From Clostridium_AD estertheticum_D (GTDB taxonomy: Bacteria > Bacillota > Clostridia > Clostridiales > Clostridiaceae), in contig NZ_JAHLDM010000002.1 of assembly GCF_018861295.1 (NCBI RefSeq), forward strand, positions 62,001-126,000: a DNA stretch of 64,000 nt, written 5' to 3'. Positions 16,798-25,353 of the stretch are shown here, one piece after another. The position numbers and the translations under genes are program-made. The stretch's first letter is position 1, and every line of letters starts with the position of its first letter. The notes beneath the pieces were generated by a model. That model did not search any database. It worked only from the letters and a program-made list of their open reading frames with translations, and had not been told where the DNA came from.

Positions 16798-17434
16798 TTA
16801 TAATACCTTTTACTGTGCTATTATACTCATCACTATCTACAAGATTAATGTCCCTATTTAGCTTTATATGTAGCTTTTTACCATTGGTAAAAGTAATGGT
16901 ACCTTCGGATGTACATATATCTATATTTGCAACCTGCACACCACCTTCAATTTGATAAACATTGTCTGAGATTGTATCTCTATTTTCAGTTGATACTGAA
17001 ATATATCTATCTTCACCTATATTTCCTTCTACTAATAAATAAATTATTCCTAGTTCACATTTAGCTGCAACATAATTTTCATTATTAACATATACTTCTA
17101 AGCAATTGCCTAACCCATCTATTTCCCATTCTTTTAGGTTATGCTTATGTATTGTAACGAGTTTGTCACTTGAATACATTTTTCTTGTTAAGCTGTGATT
17201 AAATAGGTATTTAAATATAACTATTTCCTTTGTGGATAAATCTCTACTTATCATTTTTTCTATGTTCTCAAGTTCTTTTGTTAAGTCTTCATTTGATGAA
17301 ATGTCAGCTTTAAACTGTTCTTTCGTCTCTGTTGGATATTTCTCTTTGCATTCTTTAATATGATTGTCTACCATATTTTCTAATAAAGCATTTAGAGCAC
17401 CATTAAAATCATTCTTTAGTAATATCATTTCCAT
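16784..17434 (-). CDS. Hypothetical protein, second gene of a two-gene operon
   Basis: 216 residues, not recognised. The N-terminal half is helical and acidic (NHIKECKEKYPTETKEQF). The C-terminal half is beta-rich (LEVYVNNENYVAAKCELGII, then ISVSTENRD and SEGTITFTNGKKLHIKL), possibly a small barrel. No signal peptide. It follows the coiled-coil membrane gene by 15 bp, so the two are cotranscribed. It probably once extended to 16666; see the out-of-frame continuation. Confidence 0.6.
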   Translation of the reverse strand: MEMILLKNDFNGALNALLENMVDNHIKECKEKYPTETKEQFKADISSNEDLTKELENIEKMISRDLSTKEIVIFKYLFNHSLTRKMYSSDKLVTIHKHNLKEWEIDGLGNCLEVYVNNENYVAAKCELGIIYLLVEGNIGEDRYISVSTENRDTISDNVYQIEGGVQVANIDICTSEGTITFTNGKKLHIKLNRDINLVDSDEYNSTVKGIITEFN

Positions 17435-17449
17435 TTTTAAAACCCCTTT

Positions 17450-18715
17450 TTAATTTGATTTCTTCATGATTTCTTTAATTTCTTTATTATCTGAAATCAT
17501 AAGTTCGAAAATATCAGTGTTTCTCTTTATAATAGATGATACATTTTCATAAATCTGCTTTTCTATATATTCTTCTGCTGAATTATCTCCATCTATCAAG
17601 CTATATATATATTCAAGCGTTTTATCTAAAAATGCGCATATGTCTTTTAGTAAATTAGTATCCTTGGTTTTATAACTTTCTAAACAAAAGGATACCGATT
17701 CCCTTATTAGTGAAACAGTACCACTACTTATTGTAGCTCCAGTTTCTAATATTAATAAATTCAATTCAATTTTTTTTAATTTCAGCAATATATCATCACT
17801 AAAGGAAACCATTAAATTTAGCGATTCTTTATCTAATTTCTTACTTGTAGGTATAGTTTTAATTATGCTTTCAAATGAATTGTTTTTTAAATATAAGTAG
17901 GCCGACACCCCTGTTATTAAATATATTATATTGATTACTAAACTTAACAAGCCATTGCCAAATATTGAAGAAACTACCGTTATACCGAATCCACTAATAA
18001 AAAATACTGAAAGTTTATTAAATTTATTTTTTATTTTATTGATTTCAAACATCAAAGTATTAGTAGTATTTTCTACTTTATTTGGTCTTAAGATTTTTAT
18101 AAGCTCCTTGAATTTTTCTATCTCTAGATTATTCGAATTTTTTATATTTCGTAGCCTTTCTTTTTCATCTAAAGAATTTTGGATATCCTTTTTTTTAGCA
18201 TTTTCAACTTCTAATTGTTGATCTAATAACTTTTGGGCCTCTTTTTTTCTCTTATCATCAAATTGTAATAATTCTTCTTTTTTCACTTTTTTAAAATCAT
18301 AAAGTTCCTCTTTAGTCATTTTAAGATACCTATCTTCTGTTACAAATAAGGAAGCATAATATGTCATTAGTTTATTTGAATCATTGAATATAGTATAAAT
18401 AGGTTCTTCTTTTTCTTCATTCATTTTAAAGACAGAATATACTTCACCTTCTACTAAATCATCTATATCTAAAACGCCTATATACACTACATCTTTTATA
18501 GATTGCATTAACCTATGCGTTGGATAAAAAATTTGATCAGGCACAACTATTTCAACTCCACCTTTTTCATTTATAACCCTATAGCAAGGTAATGTATTAA
18601 AGTCATATTCATATGTATATTCAGTTGTTGTATCAAGTACAATATATTCCTTTTCTTTTATAAATTCAGCTTTTTCTGTACGACATGTTTTTAATTCTAA
18701 ATATTCTCTTTTCAT
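17450..18715 (-). CDS. Hypothetical coiled-coil protein with a central membrane hairpin
   Basis: The frame opens at a TTG at 18733, but GGAGG fits the ATG at 18715, giving 421 residues. Residues 1-130 are a mixed domain rich in Tyr and acidic residues. About 135-225 form a charged coiled coil (KKEELLQFDDKRKKEAQKLL and more). Two hydrophobic segments near 240-280 (FFISGFGITVVSSIFGNGLL and LVINIIYLITGVSAYLYL) form a membrane hairpin. The C-terminus is helical. I recognise no family. It is in an operon with the hypothetical gene at 16784. Confidence 0.65.
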   Translation of the reverse strand: MKREYLELKTCRTEKAEFIKEKEYIVLDTTTEYTYEYDFNTLPCYRVINEKGGVEIVVPDQIFYPTHRLMQSIKDVVYIGVLDIDDLVEGEVYSVFKMNEEKEEPIYTIFNDSNKLMTYYASLFVTEDRYLKMTKEELYDFKKVKKEELLQFDDKRKKEAQKLLDQQLEVENAKKKDIQNSLDEKERLRNIKNSNNLEIEKFKELIKILRPNKVENTTNTLMFEINKIKNKFNKLSVFFISGFGITVVSSIFGNGLLSLVINIIYLITGVSAYLYLKNNSFESIIKTIPTSKKLDKESLNLMVSFSDDILLKLKKIELNLLILETGATISSGTVSLIRESVSFCLESYKTKDTNLLKDICAFLDKTLEYIYSLIDGDNSAEEYIEKQIYENVSSIIKRNTDIFELMISDNKEIKEIMKKSN

Positions 18716-18880
18716 AAATAATACCTCCTTCAAAAGGAAAACTAATTCATTCTATTATACTTGTTAAAATCACTATTAGTGCAATATTTTTTTTATTTAC
18801 GATTATTATTTCTATTTATAACATTTATTTACATAATCTAGCATTAACTATAATTACCTTTTTATATTTTAACGACATAT

Positions 18881-18907
18881 TAAAAACCCCGAGCTATTAG
18901 TCTCGGA
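18881..18907 (-). terminator. Terminator of the L,D-transpeptidase gene
   Basis: On the minus strand a 7-bp GC-rich stem (CTCCGAG with CTCGGGG, one G-T pair), an 8-nt loop and TTTTTA. It starts about 20 bp after the stop codon. Confidence 0.85.
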
Positions 18908-18926
18908 GTGTATTAATAATAAATAT

Positions 18927-19814
18927 TTATTTTACGTGAATTGTAGATCCTATAGGTATATTATCATAAATATATTTTGCGTTTTCAAGGGCGAGCCTTA
19001 TACATCCATGTGATTCAACTGCCCCTAAATTACCATCTATCACGTTTCCGCTTTTGTCATATAAAATACTATGGAATAAATAATTACCGCTAATTTGAGT
19101 AAAATACTTGCAATAAACAGGTGCAGCGTCCGTACCTGATTTGAAATTTAGTCCCTTAATACCAACGCGGAAATACCCAGTTACAGTTGGAGTTTCAGCT
19201 TTACCAGAACCACAAGAAAAGGTATTAATTAATTTCCAATTATGCATTGATCCATAAAAAACATAAACTCTTTGCTGCGATAGATCTACTAAAATATAAT
19301 TATTCGTAGAACTTGTATTCTCACCACTATTTAATTTACTTTCATAAGTCGATTTTACATCAACATCATTTACGCTTAGTAGCGATTGAGTGGCTGACTT
19401 GTACATATTGTCCTTTGTAGGCGTTTTGTACATAACATCTATTGTTTCAGCAGTTGCCTTACCACTAGGTATAAGATTATGTCTTTGTTGAAAATCCATA
19501 ACTGCGTAGATTACACCTTCACCATAATCACCATCCAAAACAACATTATAACCGTACTTTTTTAGCCTAGTTTGTATCCTTATAACATCTTCCCCCTTAT
19601 CAGATGCTTTTATTATAGATTTATCTGGTCTCTCACTATCGAGTTCAGCTTTAGTTTTAGTTTTATGAACAGTCTTAGTCTTACTACTTGATACTATTAA
19701 AGAATTTTTTTTAATAATAGCATTGGACTTTATTTTATAACCAATGCTAGCTCCAATTACCATCATACCAATAATTGCCAAAATAATAGTTTTTTTATTT
19801 CTCATACTTCTCAT
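18927..19814 (-). CDS. L,D-transpeptidase with peptidoglycan-binding domain
   Basis: The frame opens at a GTG at 19832, but GTGGGAGTG is well placed for the ATG at 19814, giving 295 residues. It has one N-terminal membrane segment, then a PG_binding_1 domain (DVIRIQTRLKKYGY, with DGDYGEGVIYAVMDFQQRH). The C-terminal YkuD domain has the catalytic motif SHGCIRL (Cys 271) and the upstream His in LFHSILYD. It cross-links 3-3 peptide stems in the wall or attaches proteins. It has its own terminator. It is close to other envelope genes, but no operon is evident. Confidence 0.93.
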   Translation of the reverse strand: MRSMRNKKTIILAIIGMMVIGASIGYKIKSNAIIKKNSLIVSSSKTKTVHKTKTKAELDSERPDKSIIKASDKGEDVIRIQTRLKKYGYNVVLDGDYGEGVIYAVMDFQQRHNLIPSGKATAETIDVMYKTPTKDNMYKSATQSLLSVNDVDVKSTYESKLNSGENTSSTNNYILVDLSQQRVYVFYGSMHNWKLINTFSCGSGKAETPTVTGYFRVGIKGLNFKSGTDAAPVYCKYFTQISGNYLFHSILYDKSGNVIDGNLGAVESHGCIRLALENAKYIYDNIPIGSTIHVK

Positions 19815-19951
19815 ATTATGCACTCCCACCACTCTAATCAGTTTTACAATAGTTAATACCCTAAGACTGATTAGAATTTCACATTTATACCATACTATAA
19901 ACGCTTCTCATAACCTTTTAGTTGCAGCAAAAGTGCAATAATATAAATATA

Positions 19952-21454
19952 TTATTTTAAATCTTGAATTTCTTTTATTATAGAAGGAAGTGCCTCTATA
20001 ATATGATTTGCATTTACACAAAACATTTTCTTTGAAAGTTTATCCCCAGAGTATCCGTGAATGTATGCACCAATACATGCTGCAGTCATTATGTCATAAC
20101 CTTGAGATATAAAAGATGCTATAATACCCGTCAAACAGTCCCCCATTCCACCTGATGCCATTGCGCTGCTCCCAGTAGGATTAATTTGCACTGTTTTACC
20201 ATCTGTAATTATTGTATTAAATCCTTTAAGTAACAAAACAACATTGTGTTTCTTTGCAAATTCTTTTGCTATGTCTATTTTGTTTTTATTTATTTCATCT
20301 ATTGAAAACCCTGATATTCTTGCCATTTCCCCCATGTGAGGTGTAAGAACTATCTGGCATTTATTGTTTTTAAAAATTTCAAGATTCCCTTCAAGTACGT
20401 TTAAACCATCCGAATCAATTACAACAGGACATTTAGAGTTCAATAAAACTTTATTTAGTAAATTTAAAGTGCACTTATTATTCCCGAGTCCTGGACCAAT
20501 TGCAATAGAATCACTTTTAGTTATTAAGGAATCTAATCTTATTTCATCATTAGTTGATGCAGTCATAGCTTCAACTAATTTTCCACTTAGTATATTTCGA
20601 ATTGAGCTATCACATCCTAACGTAACAAGTCCTGCACCACTTCGGACAGCAGCCTGAGTTGAAATATACGCAGCACCTGTAAAACCTGGTGATCCTGCCA
20701 AAATAAGTGTTCTTCCATAATCACCTTTATGTGAATACTTATTTCTTTTCTTAATTAACCCTTTAATAAAGTCTATATCCATTATGTATTCATCCTCATG
20801 AAATTTATCCACTACAGCTTTTGGTATTCCAATCTTCTCAATAACGATTTCTCCAGTAATGGTCTCCGCGTCATATGAAATAAAACCCTTTTTATAAAGT
20901 TCAAATGTAACTGTTTTATTACTTCTAATACAATTACCCATCACTTTCCCACTATTACACTCAAATCCTGATGGGACATCAATTGATAAAATATACTTAC
21001 TATTCTCATTCATAATAGTAATTGCTAAAGAATAAATACCTCTAACTTCTCTAGATAATCCGGTTCCAAAAATTGCATCAATAGTAATTTCGCATTGAAT
21101 TATGCTTTCCTTTAAAATTTCAAGCTCCTCATTGTTATTTACTTCTATTATTTTCGCACCCATATTTCTTATAATATTAAAATTTACCAGTGCATCTGCA
21201 CTCATATTTTCATCTGAGCCAAGAAAAAATACTTCCACATAATCCCCTTTATTTAAAAGATGCCTTGCTACAACAAAACCATCCCCACCATTATTCCCAC
21301 TAGAGCAAACAATTACGAATTTTTTATTATTTGCTGGTATATTTTTCATTACCTTTAGTGCTGCATTTTCCATTAGTATAATACCTGGAATCCCTAAAAC
21401 GTCTATACAATAACGATCAATCTTTCTCATTATCTGTGCTGTTGCGATTTTCAT
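19952..21454 (-). CDS. nnr: Bifunctional NAD(P)H-hydrate epimerase / ADP-dependent dehydratase
   Basis: The frame opens at 21520, but GGAGGG fits the ATG at 21454, giving 500 residues (MKIATAQIMRKID, the usual start). The N-terminal YjeF_N epimerase domain (about 1-205) contains GNNGGDGFVVARHL. The C-terminal ribokinase-like dehydratase domain (about 215-495) contains AGSPGFTGAAYIS, GPGLG, LTPHMGEMARI and ASGGMGDCLTGI. Together they repair hydrated NADH and NADPH. In many Firmicutes it is near acpS; here it is alone. Confidence 0.95.
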   Translation of the reverse strand: MKIATAQIMRKIDRYCIDVLGIPGIILMENAALKVMKNIPANNKKFVIVCSSGNNGGDGFVVARHLLNKGDYVEVFFLGSDENMSADALVNFNIIRNMGAKIIEVNNNEELEILKESIIQCEITIDAIFGTGLSREVRGIYSLAITIMNENSKYILSIDVPSGFECNSGKVMGNCIRSNKTVTFELYKKGFISYDAETITGEIVIEKIGIPKAVVDKFHEDEYIMDIDFIKGLIKKRNKYSHKGDYGRTLILAGSPGFTGAAYISTQAAVRSGAGLVTLGCDSSIRNILSGKLVEAMTASTNDEIRLDSLITKSDSIAIGPGLGNNKCTLNLLNKVLLNSKCPVVIDSDGLNVLEGNLEIFKNNKCQIVLTPHMGEMARISGFSIDEINKNKIDIAKEFAKKHNVVLLLKGFNTIITDGKTVQINPTGSSAMASGGMGDCLTGIIASFISQGYDIMTAACIGAYIHGYSGDKLSKKMFCVNANHIIEALPSIIKEIQDLK

Positions 21455-21774
21455 TTTCATTTCCCTCCAAAACTGCAAAAACAATTGCATTTCTCTCAAT
21501 TTTAATAATATCAGTTTCAATTACTAGTTTCAATGGCTCATATTCAGAATTTAAAATTCATTTTATCATCAATATTAATCTATAGGTCTTTTCTATAAAC
21601 TACATTTTGTTTCATATTGAATGCAATGTCGAAATTTGCAGAATGATTATCGCTAATCACGACATATTCTTACAATATAACTCCATGTTTAGATGTATAA
21701 TTAAAAATTGGAATTGACTAGTTTTGATAATATGTAGAAGATAAAACCATAAAAAAGAATAAAGGTGGGTTATT

Positions 21775-21845
21775 ACTACAGATTGTGATTTATCCAAAAT
21801 AGAAATGTGGACAAGCCTATCATATATGTAAGGCTAAACTGTAGT
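21775..21845 (+). ncRNA. Possible structured leader of the deacetylase gene, class unassigned
   Basis: An outer ACTACAG/CTGTAGT pair (21775-21781 with 21839-21845) encloses a TCCA/TGGA hairpin (21793-21811) and an AGCCT/AGGCT hairpin (21814-21818 with 21831-21835), a three-way-junction layout 40 bp before the start codon. Some blocks recall the c-di-GMP-I fold (GGAC, AGCC, GGCTAAA), but the receptor part is absent, so I do not assign it. Nothing else is visible in the intergenic region 21521-21883. Confidence 0.4.
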
Positions 21846-21883
21846 TCGCATAAATAAACTAAAAATTATATCGGAGGTAACTT

Positions 21884-22663
21884 ATGAAAAACAAAATAGC
21901 TTTTGTATTAACATTAATAATAATTTTAAGTTGTAAAATAGCACCTGCCAAGTCACAAACTCAACAAATACCAGTATTTATGTATCACATGTTAACAACT
22001 GACTCTCATAGAACAAATAATTTAACAATTTTACAATCAGCATTCCGTTCACAAATGAACTATCTAAAAACAAATGGCTATACTACGATAACAATGGACC
22101 AATTTTATGCTAGCATGTCTAAAAAAATTATATTACCCGCGAAATCAGTCCTAATAACATTTGATGATGGATATATAAGTAATTATAAATTAGCATATCC
22201 TATATTAAAGGCGAATAAGCAAAAGGCTACGCTATTTATGATATCCCATGAAGTAGGCAGAACATCTGATTCAATGAATGCTAAACAACTACTAGAGATG
22301 GATATTAACGGATTTAGAGTAGAAAGCCATACAGATTGGCATGAAAATTTGGGCAGCTTACCCTATGCAAAACAACTAAATGCAATAAGGGCTGCAAAAA
22401 CATCATTAGAAAAATTATTAGGAAGAAAAGTGATGTATTTGGCGTATCCATGTGGTTCGTATAATACTAATACAATTAAAGCAGCCCATGCAGCAGGATG
22501 CAACTTAGGACTAACCACAAATGAAGGATTCACTTCAAGATTAGATAACCCATATAGAATAAATAGGATATACATGGGTCCGTCAGACAACTTAAAAACT
22601 CTAAAACACAAACTTGAATATGGCAAACAATTAATGTGGCATATCAATACATACTTACTATAG
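21884..22663 (+). CDS. Secreted polysaccharide deacetylase (NodB domain)
   Basis: 259 residues with a signal peptide (about 1-24). NodB motif 1 is TFDDGY (catalytic base and metal Asp), motif 2 is SHTDWH (the two metal His), and motif 3 is AYPCG, where Cys replaces the more usual Tyr of YPYG. The domain covers most of the protein. It removes N-acetyl groups from peptidoglycan or exopolysaccharide outside the cell. CGGAGG precedes the ATG. A second NodB lipoprotein lies at 30407-31276. Confidence 0.92.
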   Translation: MKNKIAFVLTLIIILSCKIAPAKSQTQQIPVFMYHMLTTDSHRTNNLTILQSAFRSQMNYLKTNGYTTITMDQFYASMSKKIILPAKSVLITFDDGYISNYKLAYPILKANKQKATLFMISHEVGRTSDSMNAKQLLEMDINGFRVESHTDWHENLGSLPYAKQLNAIRAAKTSLEKLLGRKVMYLAYPCGSYNTNTIKAAHAAGCNLGLTTNEGFTSRLDNPYRINRIYMGPSDNLKTLKHKLEYGKQLMWHINTYLL

Positions 22664-22674
22664 TTATAAAAAAT

Positions 22675-22706
22675 AAAAAAGCTTAGCGTAATCGCTAAAC
22701 TTTTTT
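22675..22706 (+). terminator. Terminator of the deacetylase gene
   Basis: 14-bp stem with one C/A mismatch (22675-22688 with 22693-22706), 4-nt loop, T6 at the 3' arm. It starts 11 bp after the stop codon. Confidence 0.85.
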
Positions 22707-22717
22707 ACTTGAAACCA

Positions 22718-22882
22718 TTATACAGATAATATTTTTGGCCAATTACAGGTGTTAGTTTTTTCATTTTTTATCTTTGTTCCTTCACATTCTATCTTTAGTA
22801 ATGTCATTTCTTTTATAAATTCCATTATTCCCATTGCTATTAAAGCACTGCCTATAACTCCTACTATAATATCTGATCCCAT
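22718..22882 (-). CDS. Small hypothetical protein, 54 residues
   Basis: ATG at 22882, preceded by TTAGGAGA about 13 bp away. Residues 4-21 are hydrophobic (DIIVGVIGSALIAMGIM), then a charged tail with two cysteines (IECEGTKIKN and TCNWPK). It resembles a single-span membrane peptide. No family recognised. It ends 12 bp from the deacetylase terminator. Confidence 0.5.
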   Translation of the reverse strand: MGSDIIVGVIGSALIAMGIMEFIKEMTLLKIECEGTKIKNEKTNTCNWPKILSV

Positions 22883-23059
22883 ATAATTCTTTCATCTCCT
22901 AAAACGTCTCATAATTTTAACTTTTAACCTAAGATAAAATTATACTATGACCTATAAGAGCTTAGCAAATATTCAAATTGACGATAATACGTTTACTTAG
23001 TTAAAATCATTTAAAATAATGTTAATTGCTATTATATTCAGAAATTATAATTATCTTTT

Positions 23060-23674
23060 TTAACTGCTTTTATAGTTAGGTTGTATGTACCCAAGATTGA
23101 TACCTTTTATAACAGCCTCTAATGATGAAGAAACCTCTAATTTATCAAATATATGCTGTATATGGTTAGAAATAGTACGCTCACTAATGTGAAGCATATT
23201 AGAAATTTCATTTCGCTTATATGGATAGCATAATAACTGTAGAATTTGTATTTCTTTCGGTGTTAATTTTTCTATATATTTTATATTTGCAGAAAAATAA
23301 TTCTTTCCATTATTTATATCAACTAATATTTTTAAAAGATTGTCCGGCATTATATTCTTATTTATAAAACCTTTTGCCCCAATTTTTTTGGCTTCATATC
23401 GATAAACCGGCAAATCATAACCAGTCAACATTACAATTTTATTATCAGGAAAATTAGTAAGAATAGATTTAGCAAGTATTAATCCATCTTCATTACTTAT
23501 ATTGCTCAAATTTATATCAATTAAAATAATATCTGGTTGTTTTTTTTGTATAATTGATGTAACTTGTGTAATATCTTGCAAAGAATAAAAACTTTTTATC
23601 TCTTTATAATCCTGAAAAACAATTTCTAAACTTTTAGCAAATAATGCATGATCATCGATTAATAAAATATTCAT
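23060..23674 (-). CDS. LuxR/NarL-type response regulator
   Basis: 204 residues. The receiver domain (1-120) has the acidic pair D7-D8, phosphoacceptor D53 in LIDIN, and K in the GFINK motif. The C-terminal LuxR HTH (about 138-195) has LTPKEIQILQLLCYPYKRNE and ISERTISNHIQHIFDKL. The start overlaps the end of the kinase gene by 23 bp, so translation is coupled. It probably controls the adjacent ABC transporter, and its ComA/DegU-type build differs from the OmpR-type BceR. Confidence 0.95.
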   Translation of the reverse strand: MNILLIDDHALFAKSLEIVFQDYKEIKSFYSLQDITQVTSIIQKKQPDIILIDINLSNISNEDGLILAKSILTNFPDNKIVMLTGYDLPVYRYEAKKIGAKGFINKNIMPDNLLKILVDINNGKNYFSANIKYIEKLTPKEIQILQLLCYPYKRNEISNMLHISERTISNHIQHIFDKLEVSSSLEAVIKGINLGYIQPNYKSS

Positions 23675-25235
23675 AAGAATTATCCCCTCTCATAGTAATC
23701 TGAATAGTAATACGTAGTCCAGAAGGTTTTTTTGAATCTATTTGTATACAACCACCAAGTAATCGTACTTGCTCCTTAATAGAAGCCAATCCTTTATGCT
23801 TTTTAATATCTACATTCTCTATATTATCTAATCCAATTCCATTATCTTCTACAACAAGCTCTACTTTTTCTTTTTTTTGAGATAAAAACACGTCTATTTG
23901 TATACATTTTGAGTGTTTAAAAGCATTTCTCACTAACTCTCTTAACATGCGATATAGAATTAAGTTATATGGTTCTACCAAAAATAGATTATCATCGCAA
24001 ACAAATGAAATAGAAATCTTTTTTCTATGATATGTTTCCTTTATCATTTCTAGTAAATTACTAATATTTTCTTTTGAAGTAAGTGTTTTTAACATAATAG
24101 GATGATATTCTTGCATTTCTTCTCTAATGGAATTATTTAAAGCTTCAAGCGTTTCAACTACTATTTCTTTTACCTGCGGTTTATCCAATTTATATATCAT
24201 GTTTTTGATTGATAATAAATCCTGCAACACTTCATCATGTAGATAATTAGAAAAATCATTCTTTATGTTTTCTTCTTTGTATATTTGTATAATATTGTTC
24301 ATATAAAAATTTTCTTGTGTCATTTCAGAATTTCTAGTTTCTCCATTTAAAAATCTTTGCTTTATTTCACTATATAACAAAGTTAAATAAAATGAAACAA
24401 ACCAAACAACACAATGCAGCAAAAGAAAATAACTCAATATGCTAAAATGCAATATAATTCCTATAATAACTGCAAAACACAGCAAACAAACAGATAATAA
24501 AATATTTATTTTAGAATTTAATACATAACCATTTAAATTAATATGATTTTTTTTTACTATACCATGAACACTAAACAACGGTAAAGCTACAATTATATAA
24601 AGACCACAATTTTCCACGTAATTGGCTTGTTTTGCGAAAATAAATACATAAATCATATATGGAACAATTATGGTAGATATAGAAGAAATCAAATGTTTAC
24701 GCTCTTGTTTCAAAACAAAAAAGAACCTGCTTCTATTTTTAAATAATACATAAATAAAACAAACAAAGTTTAAAATCCATTGTAACATAAACATAACATA
24801 AAAAAGTTTAGTATTTAACATAGATAGCAATGTTAGAAAACAGCATATTTTCAAAATAATATTTATTCGCTTTTTATTGTTATAAACACAATCTTGAAAA
24901 ATAAACATCAATAAAAACTGAATTATCTCATATGGTAAAAAAACATATAATGGTGTTGCTAAAAAAATAAATATTTTTTCTTTACTTCTAAGTAATAAAA
25001 AAACCCAAGAAAGGAATAATAATAGATTAGAAAATTGTGATAAAACATAACTTCCTTTTAAGTTAATAAACTGTATATAAATGGAGTAAAGAAGCATCAA
25101 TGAAATAATAGTCAATGGCATAATGCTAGATGCTTCCTTATCAATATTTTGTAAATATTCATGACACAAAAATAAAATTATTAATAATTGATTCAGTAAA
25201 ATAAATACCTGCTTTCTCTGATATCTCGATTTCAT
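23652..25235 (-). CDS. Multi-span sensor histidine kinase (HisKA_3 type, ComP-like layout)
   Basis: 527 residues. About eight hydrophobic segments fill residues 10-290 without a clear extracellular domain. The HisKA_3 dimerisation helix has FSNYLHDEVLQDLLSIKN with H333. The HATPase_c domain has RELVRNAFKHSK (N436), VEDNGIGLD and KGLASIKEQVRLLGG. The layout resembles ComP of Bacillus, which senses a peptide through its membrane part. GTGAGGAT precedes the ATG. It is 118 bp downstream of the transporter permease, so it may share that transcript. Confidence 0.93.
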   Translation of the reverse strand: MKSRYQRKQVFILLNQLLIILFLCHEYLQNIDKEASSIMPLTIISLMLLYSIYIQFINLKGSYVLSQFSNLLLFLSWVFLLLRSKEKIFIFLATPLYVFLPYEIIQFLLMFIFQDCVYNNKKRINIILKICCFLTLLSMLNTKLFYVMFMLQWILNFVCFIYVLFKNRSRFFFVLKQERKHLISSISTIIVPYMIYVFIFAKQANYVENCGLYIIVALPLFSVHGIVKKNHINLNGYVLNSKINILLSVCLLCFAVIIGIILHFSILSYFLLLHCVVWFVSFYLTLLYSEIKQRFLNGETRNSEMTQENFYMNNIIQIYKEENIKNDFSNYLHDEVLQDLLSIKNMIYKLDKPQVKEIVVETLEALNNSIREEMQEYHPIMLKTLTSKENISNLLEMIKETYHRKKISISFVCDDNLFLVEPYNLILYRMLRELVRNAFKHSKCIQIDVFLSQKKEKVELVVEDNGIGLDNIENVDIKKHKGLASIKEQVRLLGGCIQIDSKKPSGLRITIQITMRGDNSYEYFINR

Positions 25236-25353
25236 AAATTTATCCTCACAGTTAAATTGATAATATAATCACTATCTTGGTTTTATTATACAATTGTTAT
25301 TTAAATTGTACAATATATTATGGTTAGGTGTTTCATGAGTGAAAAGCACAATT

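Noticed and set aside
21775..21845. Formal call of a c-di-GMP-I riboswitch
   Set aside because: Only short blocks agree and the tetraloop-receptor region is missing, so it is kept as unassigned structure.
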